Positions 8,392-16,920 of a DNA stretch of 64,000 nucleotides are shown here, in pieces. The stretch's first letter is position 1. The number at the start of each line of letters is the position of its first letter. Both the position numbers and the translations under genes were made by a program. The notes below the pieces were generated by a model, which did no database searches, was not told the DNA's origin, and saw only the letters and a list, made by a program, of their open reading frames with translations. The stretch spans positions 396,943-460,942 of the forward strand of contig NZ_JAVFVV010000001.1 of the NCBI RefSeq assembly GCF_030929505.1, read 5' to 3'. The DNA is from Mesorhizobium sp. LHD-90. Its GTDB lineage: Bacteria; Pseudomonadota; Alphaproteobacteria; Rhizobiales; Rhizobiaceae.

Positions 8392-9378
8392 TCAGTACGC
8401 GTTCGCCAGCTCAGCCGCCGCGTTGGACGGGTCATAAAACTTGTCGTCGTTCTTGACCCAGGCGTCGATCTTCTCGCCGGCCGCGTATTTGGCCATGGTC
8501 TCGAAGGCCTTCGGCCCGAAGCGCGGGTTGCACTCGACGACAGCGTTGATCTTGCCGTCGACCACCGCCTGCACGGCTTCCTTGCCGCCGTCGATCGAAA
8601 GCACGATCACGTCGGTGCCGGGCTTCTTGCCGGCGGCTTCGAGCGCCGCGATGGCGCCCATCGCCATCTCGTCATTGTGGGCATAGATGATGTCGGCGTC
8701 GGGATGCGCCTGCAGCAGGGATTCCGCCACCTGGCGGCCCTTGTCGCGGGCGAAGTCGCCCGACTGCGAGGCCAGGATGGTGAAGCCGCCGGCCGCGGCG
8801 ATCGCCTCGTCAAAACCCTTCTTGCGGTCGTTGGCGGGCGACGAGCCGGTGGTGCCTTCGAGCTCGATGATCTTCGACTTGCCGTTGGCGTTCTTGGCCA
8901 GCCATTCGGCGACGCGCTTGCCCTCGTCGATGAAGTCCGAGCCGATGAAGGTGACGTAGTCGGTGCCGGCCTTGGCCAGCGCCTGGTCGACATTGCGGTC
9001 GAGCAGGATCACCGGGATGCCGGCCTTCTTGGCGGCCATGACGGCCGGGATCAGCGGCTTCTCCTCGCGCGGGGCGAGGAAGATCAGGTCGACGCCCTGG
9101 GCGATCATCGAATTGACGTCGGCGACCTGCTTTGCGGCGGAGCCGGCGGCGTCGGTGTAGACGAGCTGGTAGCCGAGCTTCTTGGCTTCGTCCTGCATGC
9201 TCTGGGTCTGGGCGATGCGCCAGGGATTGTTGGACTCGGTCTGAGCGAAGCCGACCTTGTAAGTGTCCTTCTTTTCGAGCGGCGGCAGGTCCTGGGCAAA
9301 TGCCGCGCCGGCGGTCAGGCCGGCTGCCGCGACTGCGGTGGCCGCGAGCAGAAGCGTGCGGCGGGTGATGTCACGCAT
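8392..9378 (-). CDS. ytfQ: Periplasmic sugar-binding protein, YtfQ (galactofuranose) type
   Basis: A 328-residue exported protein: twin-arginine-like start (MRDITRRTLLLAATAVA), hydrophobic segment and an AFA-QD cleavage site near residue 28. The mature part matches the E. coli YtfQ pattern, with VGFAQTESNNPWR, IAQGVDLIFLAPREE, PVILLDRNVD, IIELEGTTGSSPANDRKKGF and YAHNDEMAMGAI. YtfQ captures galactofuranose and related sugars for the YtfRT-YjfF importer. The ATG at 9378 has a GGAGGAA site 6 bases upstream. A strong promoter lies 79 bp further up. The exact sugar remains inferred. Confidence 0.9.
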   Translation of the reverse strand: MRDITRRTLLLAATAVAAAGLTAGAAFAQDLPPLEKKDTYKVGFAQTESNNPWRIAQTQSMQDEAKKLGYQLVYTDAAGSAAKQVADVNSMIAQGVDLIFLAPREEKPLIPAVMAAKKAGIPVILLDRNVDQALAKAGTDYVTFIGSDFIDEGKRVAEWLAKNANGKSKIIELEGTTGSSPANDRKKGFDEAIAAAGGFTILASQSGDFARDKGRQVAESLLQAHPDADIIYAHNDEMAMGAIAALEAAGKKPGTDVIVLSIDGGKEAVQAVVDGKINAVVECNPRFGPKAFETMAKYAAGEKIDAWVKNDDKFYDPSNAAAELANAY

Positions 9379-9445
9379 GGGTGTTCCTCCAAATTTGGCC
9401 GACGAGCCCGGCTCCTCCGCCGGGACAGAAGCGGGTTCGCGCCGC

Positions 9446-9479
9446 CTCATAAACTGATCATATCTCCTAATTTTATGAG
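9446..9479. promoter_or_regulatory. Inverted repeat overlapping the ytfQ promoter (candidate LacI-family operator)
   Basis: CTCATAAA (9446-9453) and TTTATGAG (9472-9479) are perfect 8-bp inverted arms, 26 bp centre to centre. One arm lies inside the promoter spacer and the other just downstream of the -10 box, around the expected transcription start. That placement suits repression by the LacI-family protein encoded at 9795-10940. The wide spacing is unusual for a single LacI-type dimer, so the assignment is tentative. Confidence 0.45.
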
Positions 9480-9486
9480 CGGTCAA
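9457..9486 (-). promoter_or_regulatory. Housekeeping-sigma promoter for ytfQRT-yjfF
   Basis: On the minus strand, TTGACC (9481-9486) and TATGAT (9457-9462) are separated by 18 bases. Each matches five of six consensus bases. Transcription would start near 9450, about 70 bases before the ytfQ ATG. Confidence 0.7.
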
Positions 9487-9794
9487 TCCAAATCAGGAAC
9501 CAGCCGGTTTGCACCGATGGTCCAGTTCTTGGTTCTTCCGCGGGCAGGCGCCGAAGCGCTGATCGTCAATCCAAGGAGGCCCGGCGTCAAGCCCGAACGC
9601 ACCTGCAAGCATGTTGTGCCGCGCGTTCGAGGCCTGGCGTCAAGCGAGTCGCCGGATTTTCCTCGTCTTCTCTCTGCAACTTCTTGAAATCATTCCGTCT
9701 TCCGCGCTTCACCAAATTCCCGAATGTGCGGTCGTGGCGACGGTTGAAGGTACGGCCCTTGACGACAACATGATCAAAAACAGTGGCTTGCGCC
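9487..9794. other. Intergenic stretch between the ytfQ promoter and the regulator stop
   Basis: About 300 bp with no convincing gene. Short open frames here have no recognisable product and no ribosome site. It lies upstream of the ytfQ promoter on the minus strand and downstream of the LacI-family gene. No clear rho-independent terminator for the regulator gene was seen. Confidence 0.5.
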
Positions 9795-10940
9795 TCAGCG
9801 CGCGACCCGGAGGCCGTTTGCCGGGGCTGGAACAGCGGCTGGCGCCGCGGTTGTCGCCCTGATCACGAGCGGTCCGTCGATCTTGATTGTCATCGGCTTC
9901 AACTTCTTGCCGTGGATGGTGATGTCGAGCAGCGCCTCGGCGGCGCGCTGGCCCATCTCGTAGTTCGGCAGCACCAGGGTCGTCAGCGGCGGATGGGTGT
10001 AGCGCGCCAGTTCCTGGTCGTCGTAACCCATGATCGTCAGTTCGTCGGGAACCTTCAGCCCCATCTCCTGCGCGGCCTCCATGGCCCCCATGGCCATCAG
10101 GTCGTTGCCGCAGAGGATGGCAGTGGGCGGATTGTCGGCGCCGAGCAGGTCGAGGGCATGGTGGTAGCCGGTCAGCGGCAGCCAGTCGCCATTGCGGATC
10201 AGCCGTTCGTCGAAGGCGATGTCGGCGGTGGCGAGCGCCTGGCGGTAGCCCTTCAGCCGGTCGACGGAGGCGTCCATCCACGGTTCGCCATTGATGAAAC
10301 CGATGCGCCGGTGCCCCAGTTCCGTCAGATGCGCCGTCGCCGTGAAACTGCCCGCGACTTCACCCGGCAGGATGGCGATATGCTTGCGCGGCTCGGCGTA
10401 GCAGTTGAGCAGGACGGTGGGCACGCCTTCGAGCGCCTTGGGAAGGGTCACATGGCGGGTGAAGATCGACGAATAGATGACGCCGATCACCGACTTGTCG
10501 CGCTTGACCGCCTCGATCGTGGCCTCCTCGAGTTCCGGATTGGAGCGGGTCACGTAGGTGGAAACGAGGAAGTTTTGCTCGAAGGCGAAATCGCGGGCGC
10601 CGTCGAGACTGACGACAGGATGTGGGCTGGTCGAGATCTCGTCGACCAGGTAGGCGATGGTGCGGCGCTCCGATCCGTCCGCCGCCTCGTGCCTTGTGCC
10701 GGGCAGCTTGTAGCCGACCTGGCGCGCGGCGTCGAAAACCCGCTGCTGGGTCTCCGGCGATATGCGCGCCCCCGACATCTGGTTGAGCACCAGCGAAACG
10801 CTGGACTGCGACACGCCGGCGATGCGCGCGACATCGGTCATGGTCGGTCGGCCGCGGCGTTTGTCGCCGCCGGCATCTTCATTGCTGTCGATTTTTGTCA
10901 TGCCGCTCTCCGCTTGCCGCCGCGGCGCCGGTTTGCCCAT
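9795..10940 (-). CDS. LacI-family transcriptional regulator of the ytf operon
   Basis: A 381-residue regulator. The N-terminal helix-turn-helix reads TMTDVARIAGVSQSSVSLVL, followed by the hinge RISPETQQRVFDAARQVGY. The sugar-binding core has TAILCGNDLMAMGAMEAA and IMGYDDQELARYTHPPLTT. It probably senses the imported sugar and represses the ytfQRT-yjfF operon just downstream. The ATG at 10940 has AGGAGA six bases upstream. A second in-frame ATG at 10901 also has a fair site (GGAGAG) and is possible. The gene is co-directional with the operon but separated by 416 bp holding its own promoter. Confidence 0.88.
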   Translation of the reverse strand: MGKPAPRRQAESGMTKIDSNEDAGGDKRRGRPTMTDVARIAGVSQSSVSLVLNQMSGARISPETQQRVFDAARQVGYKLPGTRHEAADGSERRTIAYLVDEISTSPHPVVSLDGARDFAFEQNFLVSTYVTRSNPELEEATIEAVKRDKSVIGVIYSSIFTRHVTLPKALEGVPTVLLNCYAEPRKHIAILPGEVAGSFTATAHLTELGHRRIGFINGEPWMDASVDRLKGYRQALATADIAFDERLIRNGDWLPLTGYHHALDLLGADNPPTAILCGNDLMAMGAMEAAQEMGLKVPDELTIMGYDDQELARYTHPPLTTLVLPNYEMGQRAAEALLDITIHGKKLKPMTIKIDGPLVIRATTAAPAAVPAPANGLRVAR

Positions 10941-11460
10941 GCGGTCTCCTGCGGGGTCGCGGCGCGTGTGAAAGCCCGGAAACAGGATAATCATGAAATT
11001 TGCAGTGAGCTAGTAATATTTTCGCCATCGATTAGGCATGAAATTATCTGGTCGCGAACTGGCAGAAATGCGCCCGCCCGCCGCCTTCTGGCAACCTCAA
11101 AAGACACGGGCGCCGCGAGCGCCCACTCACCATCGGACATCGGACATCGGAGGGGAGGGCTGTGGGGTTGCGAGGCATGCGGTGAAAGCCGGCTGTGACC
11201 GCCTGTCGTTCGGCGAGGGCTCACAGGATGCATTCGTGCGACATGGATGCGCTGGCTGCCGGGCAAGCCGGTTGCGCCCGGCCGCGTCAATCAAGTCAGT
11301 CGGAGCATGGGCCTGTCGAACCGCGACCCCGCAGCCTTGGCATGGTTCCTGCAGCGGTTGAAAGCGCCAGGACTATCTTGGCGCCGATGTACCAAATCGG
11401 GAATGCAGCTCGGCGGGAAAGAGGGCGGGTGGGGTTCTTAAATCCCGTCGAGCGTTGAAA

Positions 11461-11538
11461 AGGTGGCCGGACTCACACCCAACTGGCGATATGTTGCCTG
11501 AGTTCGCCAACTGGACCTCGAAGTGAGCCCGGCCACCT
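11461..11538. repeat. 78-bp imperfect palindrome
   Basis: Outer arms 11461-11476 and 11523-11538 are 16 bp each and match at 15 positions. Inner arms containing CAACTGG and GCCAACTGG extend the pairing imperfectly. The sequence would fold into one long hairpin in RNA or a cruciform in DNA. It may be a miniature mobile element, a small RNA or a processing signal. Confidence 0.6.
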
Positions 11539-11607
11539 CTCGCATATTCCAAGTCGAGCGCCTCCGCCATGCGCCAATTCGATACGCACATCCCGCCGCA
11601 ATCATGG

Positions 11608-11623
11608 TTAAGAATTCGTTAAC
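11608..11623. promoter_or_regulatory. CtrA-type binding box
   Basis: TTAA, seven bases, then TTAAC (TTAAGAATTCGTTAAC) matches the full alphaproteobacterial CtrA consensus TTAA-N7-TTAAC. It is 126 bp from the tRNA-Arg gene and has no obvious protein-coding target. Binding is predicted from sequence only. Confidence 0.5.
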
Positions 11624-11748
11624 GGCGGTTTTGGCCTGACGTGGCCTCATGCCAGCGTGCTCCCGGTGGAAATCGCGGGAGCGATCCCGCAAGCGACGAG
11701 GTGCGAGGCGGAAGGAGCCTTGGAACGCCGGGCTGTACAGGGACCGGG

Positions 11749-11825
11749 TGGTGATCCCGACAGGAATCGAACCTGTGACCTACAGATTAGGAATCTGCCG
11801 CTCTATCCTACTGAGCTACGGGACC
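11749..11825 (-). tRNA. tRNA-Arg (anticodon CCT)
   Basis: On the minus strand the 77-nt sequence folds as a standard tRNA. The 7-bp acceptor stem is GGTCCCG/CGGGATC with one G-U pair. A D-arm with GCTC/GAGC is present, and an anticodon stem GCAGA/TCTGT encloses the loop TTCCTAA, giving anticodon CCT (reads AGG). The T-arm contains GGTTCGATTCC. The 3' CCA is encoded (11749-11751). Confidence 0.95.
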
Positions 11826-12091
11826 AGCCGGAACGACACATAGCGGCTTCCGGTGGCTTCGCCAACTGATTCCGGAGCGTCCTGTTTCATTATGTGACGG
11901 AACGGGGTGTGACGGAACGGGCGCCGATATGCAGTCCGTCCCGATTTCGACCGCATGGTCGCGAGCCTTGCGGAAACAGAGTGTTTTGGCTAATGAGGCC
12001 GCGCATCGGCGCCGGGCGTTTCCGGCGCCTCAATCGAGGCATTCCAAGGCTTCCGCGAGCCCGGGACAGTCGAACGGGGCATCCGCTTTCC

Positions 12092-13366
12092 ATGGCGCGT
12101 ATCGTGATGAAGTTCGGCGGAACCTCCGTCGCCGACCTCTCCCGCATCCACAATGTGGCGCGGCACGTCAAACGCGAGGTCGACGCCGGCCATGAGGTCG
12201 CCGTCGTGGTCTCGGCCATGTCGGGAAAGACCAACGAGCTCGTCGGCTGGGTGCAAGGCATGCCGAAGGCGACCGGCGCCAACACCCCCTTCTTCGATGC
12301 CCGCGAGTACGACGCCATCGTCGCCTCCGGAGAGCAGGTGACCTCGGGTCTGCTGGCCATCGCGCTGCAGTCGATGGGCATCAACGCCCGCTCCTGGCAA
12401 GGCTGGCAGATCCCGATCCGGACCGATCATGCGCACGGCGCCGCCCGCATCGCAGACATCGACGGCTCCTTCCTGATCAAGCGTTTCGGCGAGGGGCAGG
12501 TGGCGGTGATCGCCGGTTTCCAGGGCATCGCGCCGGACAACCGCGTCTCGACGCTGGGACGCGGCGGCTCCGACACGTCCGCGGTGGCGATCGCCGCGGC
12601 GGTGAAGGCCGACCGCTGCGACATCTATACCGACGTGGACGGTGTCTATACCACCGATCCGCGCATCGAGCCGAAGGCGCGCCGCCTCGACCGCATCTCC
12701 TTCGAGGAAATGCTGGAAATGGCCTCGCTTGGGTCGAAAGTGCTGCAGGTACGCTCGGTCGAGCTTGCCATGGTGCACAAGGTGCGCACTTTTGTGCGGT
12801 CGTCCTTCGACGACCCCGACGCGCCGGGCATGGGCGACCTCCTAAACCCACCCGGAACGCTTATTTGCGACGAGGATGAAATCGTGGAACAGCAGGTCGT
12901 CACCGGAATTGCCTACGCCAAGGACGAGGCCCAGATCTCGCTGCGCAGGGTTGCAGACCGCCCAGGCGTCGCCGCCGGCATCTTCGGGCCGCTGGCCGAG
13001 GCCAACATCAATGTCGACATGATCGTCCAGAACATTTCGGAGGACGGAAAATTTACCGACATGACCTTCACCGTGCCGTCCGGCGACGTCATGAAGGCGC
13101 TCAACGTGCTCGAAAAGGGCAAGGCTTCGGTCGGCTACGACGTTATCCAGCACGACGAGGGCATGTCGAAGGTCTCCGTCATCGGCATCGGCATGAGGAG
13201 CCACGCCGGCGTCGCCGCCACCGCCTTCAAGGCGCTATCGGAAAAAGGCATCAACATCCGCGCCATAACCACCTCCGAGATCAAGATTTCCATCTTGATC
13301 GACGGCGCCTACACCGAACTCGCGGTTCGCACTTTGCATTCGGTCTACGGCCTCGATAAGCATTAG
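12092..13366 (+). CDS. lysC: Aspartate kinase
   Basis: A 424-residue enzyme phosphorylating aspartate, the first step towards lysine, threonine, methionine and diaminopimelate. The kinase domain opens with VMKFGGTSVAD and contains TLGRGGSDTSAVAIAAAV and DIYTDVDGVYTTDPR. Two C-terminal ACT domains (about residues 265-424; RPGVAAGIFGPLAEANIN, SHAGVAATAFKALSEKGIN) are expected to bind feedback inhibitors. The ATG at 12092 gives the family start MARIVMKFGG, although the upstream ribosome site is weak. A 15-bp-period direct repeat (GTGACGGAACGGG at 11894 and 11909) lies in its leader. ptsP follows 76 bp downstream. Confidence 0.95.
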   Translation: MARIVMKFGGTSVADLSRIHNVARHVKREVDAGHEVAVVVSAMSGKTNELVGWVQGMPKATGANTPFFDAREYDAIVASGEQVTSGLLAIALQSMGINARSWQGWQIPIRTDHAHGAARIADIDGSFLIKRFGEGQVAVIAGFQGIAPDNRVSTLGRGGSDTSAVAIAAAVKADRCDIYTDVDGVYTTDPRIEPKARRLDRISFEEMLEMASLGSKVLQVRSVELAMVHKVRTFVRSSFDDPDAPGMGDLLNPPGTLICDEDEIVEQQVVTGIAYAKDEAQISLRRVADRPGVAAGIFGPLAEANINVDMIVQNISEDGKFTDMTFTVPSGDVMKALNVLEKGKASVGYDVIQHDEGMSKVSVIGIGMRSHAGVAATAFKALSEKGINIRAITTSEIKISILIDGAYTELAVRTLHSVYGLDKH

Positions 13367-13442
13367 ACTGGAAAAGTAGCCGGCGGGGATTCGCGCCTTG
13401 CCGGGTGGCAGGGTCGCAAGGCCGTTTGGAGACGGAGCCCCG

Positions 13443-15713
13443 ATGCGTGATTCGGTCGTAGGACCACGCGTATTGCTGAAACGGCTCAGGGAGCTCATGG
13501 CCGAGCCCCTGGGGCCGCAGGAGCGGCTCGACCATATCGTCCGCGACATCGCCCGCAACATGGTGGCGGAGGTCTGCTCGCTCTATGTGCTGCGCGCCGA
13601 CTCGGTGCTCGAGCTCTACGCCACCGAGGGCCTGAATCCCGGTTCGGTGCATCTGGCGCAACTGCGCCTCGGCCAGGGCCTCGTCGGCACGATCGCAGCC
13701 AGCGCGCGTGCGCTCAACCTTTCCAACGCGCAGGAGCATCCGGCCTTCGCCTACCTGCCGGAGACGGGCGAGGAGATCTACCACTCCTTCCTCGGTGTGC
13801 CGGTGTTGCGCGCCGGCCGCACGCTGGGCGTGCTGGTCGTGCAGAACCGCACCATGCGGACCTATCGCGAGGACGAGGTCGAGGCGCTCGAGACCACCGC
13901 CATGGTGATCGCCGAGATGATTGCCGCCGGCGACCTGGCACGGCTGTCGCGGCCCGGCATCGAGCTCGACCTCAGCCGGCCGGTATCGATGACCGGCCTT
14001 GCCTTCAACGAAGGCGTCGGTCTCGGCCATGTCGTGCTGCATGAGCCGCGCATCGTCGTCACCAACCTGTTCAACGAGGATTCGGAAGCGGAGGTCGATC
14101 GGCTGGACGCCGCGCTCGGCTCGCTGCGCCTGTCGATCGACGACATGCTGTCGCGGCGCGAGGTCGCTTTCGAGGGCGAACATCGCGACGTGCTCGAAGC
14201 CTACCGCATGTTCGCCAACGACCGCGGCTGGGTGCGGCGGCTGGAGGAGGCGATCCGTAACGGCCTGACCGCCGAGGCGGCGGTCGAGAAGGTGCAGTCC
14301 GACATGCGCGCGCGCATGGTGCACATGACCGACCCCTATATGCGCGAGCGGATGAGCGATTTCGACGATCTCGCCAACCGGCTGCTGCGCCAGTTGATGG
14401 GGCGGTCGCCCGACGACATCGCCGCGGCGCTGCCCAAGGACTCCATTATCGTGGCGCGTTCCATGGGCGCGGCCGAACTGCTCGACTATCCGCGCGAAAA
14501 GCTGCGCGGCTTGGTGCTGGAAGACAGCGCCATCACCAGCCATGTGGTGATCGTGGCGCGCGCCATGGGGATCCCCGTGGTCGGCCAGGTCAAGGGCGGC
14601 GTCTCCATGTCGGAGAACGGCGACGCCGTCATCGTCGACGGCGAGGAAGGGGCGGTCCATCTGCGCCCCCAATCCGACGTGGAGTCCGCCTATGCGGAAA
14701 AGGTGCGGTTCCGGGCGCGGCGCCAGCAGCTCTATCGCGAGTTGCGCAAGAAGCCGTCGGTGTCCAGGGACGGTGTGAGCGTCGACCTCATGATGAATGC
14801 CGGGCTTGCGGTCGACCTGCCGCAGCTTGCCGACGCCGGCGCAGCCGGCATCGGGCTGTTCCGCACCGAACTGCAATTCATGGTGGCCTCCACCTTCCCG
14901 CGCGCCGAGGCCCAGGAGCGGCTCTACCGCGACGTGCTGGACGCCGCGCAGGGCAAGCCGGTCACCTTCCGCACCATCGACATAGGTGGCGACAAGGTGC
15001 TGCCTTACTTCAAGGATGCCGGCCAGGAGGAGAACCCGGCGCTAGGCTGGCGGGCGGTGCGCCTCACGCTGGACCGGCCGGGACTGCTGCGCACCCAGGT
15101 GAGGGCGCTGCTGCGCGCGGCCGGCGGGCGCGAGCTGCGCGTAATGCTCCCGATGGTCACCGAGCTCGGCGAGATCGCGCAGGCGCGCGAGATCATCGAC
15201 CGCGAGGTGCGGCACCTGTCGCGCTTCGGCCACCATCTGCCGAACAGCCTCAAGATCGGCGCCATGCTCGAGGTGCCTTCGCTACTGTTCCAGCTCGACG
15301 AACTGATGCAGACGGTCGATTTCGTCTCGGTCGGCTCGAACGACCTGTTCCAGTTCGTGATGGCGACGGACCGGGGAAACAGCCAGCTTGCCGACCGCTT
15401 CGACGCGCTGTCAGTGCCGTTCCTGCGCATACTGCGGCAGATCGCGCAGGCGGGAAAACGCAACGAGACGCCGGTCACCTTGTGCGGCGAACTCGCCGGC
15501 AAGCCGATCTCTGCGATGGCGCTGATCGGCCTCGGCTACCGGGCGATCTCGATGTCGCCGGCGGCGATCGGACCGGTCAAGGCCATGCTCGCCGAACTGC
15601 CGGTGGACGACCTCACCACCTTCATGAACGAGAATCTCGCCGGCATGAGCGCCAGATTGCCGATGCGCGCGCTGCTGCATACCTTCGCGGATGACCGGGG
15701 GATACCGCTGTAA
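13443..15713 (+). CDS. ptsP: Phosphoenolpyruvate-protein phosphotransferase, nitrogen PTS enzyme I
   Basis: A 756-residue cytoplasmic EI-Ntr that takes phosphate from PEP and starts the regulatory Ptsp-NPr-EIIANtr relay. An N-terminal GAF domain (about 20-165) senses nitrogen status in relatives. The phospho-histidine is in SAITSHVVIVARAMGIP (His367). The PEP-binding barrel has GLFRTELQFM, TIDIGGDKVLPYF, GAMLEVPSL and the C-terminal TLCGELAGKP. The ATG at 13443 was chosen from the family N-terminus and a GGAG seven bases upstream. The lysC-ptsP adjacency is common in rhizobia, and a physical EI-Ntr/aspartokinase interaction affecting oligopeptide transport has been reported in Bradyrhizobium. 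Confidence 0.95.
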   Translation: MRDSVVGPRVLLKRLRELMAEPLGPQERLDHIVRDIARNMVAEVCSLYVLRADSVLELYATEGLNPGSVHLAQLRLGQGLVGTIAASARALNLSNAQEHPAFAYLPETGEEIYHSFLGVPVLRAGRTLGVLVVQNRTMRTYREDEVEALETTAMVIAEMIAAGDLARLSRPGIELDLSRPVSMTGLAFNEGVGLGHVVLHEPRIVVTNLFNEDSEAEVDRLDAALGSLRLSIDDMLSRREVAFEGEHRDVLEAYRMFANDRGWVRRLEEAIRNGLTAEAAVEKVQSDMRARMVHMTDPYMRERMSDFDDLANRLLRQLMGRSPDDIAAALPKDSIIVARSMGAAELLDYPREKLRGLVLEDSAITSHVVIVARAMGIPVVGQVKGGVSMSENGDAVIVDGEEGAVHLRPQSDVESAYAEKVRFRARRQQLYRELRKKPSVSRDGVSVDLMMNAGLAVDLPQLADAGAAGIGLFRTELQFMVASTFPRAEAQERLYRDVLDAAQGKPVTFRTIDIGGDKVLPYFKDAGQEENPALGWRAVRLTLDRPGLLRTQVRALLRAAGGRELRVMLPMVTELGEIAQAREIIDREVRHLSRFGHHLPNSLKIGAMLEVPSLLFQLDELMQTVDFVSVGSNDLFQFVMATDRGNSQLADRFDALSVPFLRILRQIAQAGKRNETPVTLCGELAGKPISAMALIGLGYRAISMSPAAIGPVKAMLAELPVDDLTTFMNENLAGMSARLPMRALLHTFADDRGIPL

Positions 15714-15840
15714 ACGCATCCGCCTGCCAGAGCGTTGAGGTTTTCCGCAAACTTCGCTATTGCCCCGTCCTGTTTCCCGAGCCGGCACGGCCAAACACAC
15801 TAAGTGCAATGGCTCCCCGACTGGACCATCGACCGCAATC

Positions 15841-16920
15841 ATGATCTCTCTTCCCCGTGACCGCATGGACCAGGTCGTCAAGCGTTTCGAGATGCTCGAG
15901 GCGCAGATGTCGGCCGGCCCGGAACCTGACGCCTATGTGAAGATGGCGTCCGAATATGCCGAACTGCAGGAGATCGTCGGCAAGGTCCGGGCTCTGCGTT
16001 CGGCGGAAGCGGAAGTCGCCGACCTGCATGCCATGCTGGACGACAAGGCGACCGACGCGGAGATGCGGGAACTGGCCGAAGCCGATCTGCCGACGGCGGA
16101 GGAGCGGGTCGAGACGTTGCAGCACGACATTCAGATCCTGCTGCTGCCCAAGGACGCGGCCGACGAAAAGAATGCCATTCTGGAAATCCGCGCCGGCACC
16201 GGCGGCGACGAGGCGGCGCTGTTCGCAGGCGACCTGTTTCGCATGTATGAGCGCTACGCGGCGTCGAAGGGCTGGCGGGTCGAGGTCGAGTCGTCCAGCG
16301 AGGGCGAGGCCGGCGGCTTCAAGGAAATCATAGCCACTGTTTCCGGGCGCGGCGTCTTCGCCCATTTCAAATTCGAATCGGGCGTGCACCGGGTGCAGCG
16401 GGTGCCGGAGACCGAGGGCAGCGGGCGCATCCACACCTCCGCCGCGACCGTCGCCGTTCTGCCGGAAGCCGAGGAGGTAGACATCGAAATCCGTCCCGAG
16501 GACGTGCGCATCGACACGATGCGGGCCTCTGGCGCCGGCGGCCAGCATGTCAACACCACCGACTCGGCGGTCCGCATCACCCATCTGCCCACCGGCATCA
16601 TGGTGGTGCAGGCGGAAAAATCGCAGCACCAGAACCGCGCCAAGGCAATGCAGATCCTGCGTGCGCGCCTCTACGACATGGAGCGCACCAGGGCGGCGGA
16701 GGAACGGTCGGAGTCGCGAAAACTGCAGGTCGGGTCGGGCGACCGCTCCGAGCGCATCCGTACCTACAATTTTCCGCAGGGGCGGGTGACCGACCACCGC
16801 ATCAACCTGACGCTCTACAAGCTCGACCGCGTCATGATGGGCGAACTCGACGAGATCGTCTCGGCGCTGATTTCCGACCACCAGTCGAAGCTGCTCGCCG
16901 AAGTCGGCGGCGATGCCTGA
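15841..16920 (+). CDS. prfA: Peptide chain release factor 1
   Basis: A 359-residue class I release factor recognising UAA and UAG. The codon-reading tripeptide region is present as [18 protein letters not shown] (P-x-T form PET). The catalytic GGQ is in [18 protein letters not shown], near residue 235. The ATG at 15841 matches the family N-terminus ([16 protein letters not shown]). The next gene, prmC, overlaps its end by 8 bp; PrmC methylates the GGQ glutamine, so the coupling makes functional sense. Confidence 0.96.
   Translation: MISLPRDRMDQVVKRFEMLEAQMSAGPEPDAYVKMASEYAELQEIVGKVRALRSAEAEVADLHAMLDDKATDAEMRELAEADLPTAEERVETLQHDIQILLLPKDAADEKNAILEIRAGTGGDEAALFAGDLFRMYERYAASKGWRVEVESSSEGEAGGFKEIIATVSGRGVFAHFKFESGVHRVQRVPETEGSGRIHTSAATVAVLPEAEEVDIEIRPEDVRIDTMRASGAGGQHVNTTDSAVRITHLPTGIMVVQAEKSQHQNRAKAMQILRARLYDMERTRAAEERSESRKLQVGSGDRSERIRTYNFPQGRVTDHRINLTLYKLDRVMMGELDEIVSALISDHQSKLLAEVGGDA

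Larger units (their letters stand above)
10941..11748. other. 808-bp intergenic region between the LacI-family gene and tRNA-Arg
   Basis: No open frame here looks like a real protein. The stretch holds three tandem CATCGGA copies (11131-11151), a 78-bp imperfect palindrome (11461-11538) and a CtrA-type box (11608-11623), the last two listed separately. The GC-rich, stem-forming part 11090-11400 could encode a small RNA, but it matches no RNA family I can recognise. Confidence 0.5.

Noticed and set aside
11131..11151. Three CATCGGA copies as a CRISPR or regulatory array
   Set aside because: The unit is 7 bp with no spacers, so it is only a small tandem repeat. No CRISPR array was seen anywhere in the window.
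10991..11290. A 99-codon minus-strand frame upstream of the LacI-family gene
   Set aside because: There is no ribosome site and no recognisable domain, and the composition resembles non-coding GC-rich sequence.
11649..11869. Two short plus-strand frames over the tRNA-Arg gene
   Set aside because: They overlap the tRNA almost completely; the IPTGIEPVT-like peptide is the usual false translation of a tRNA.
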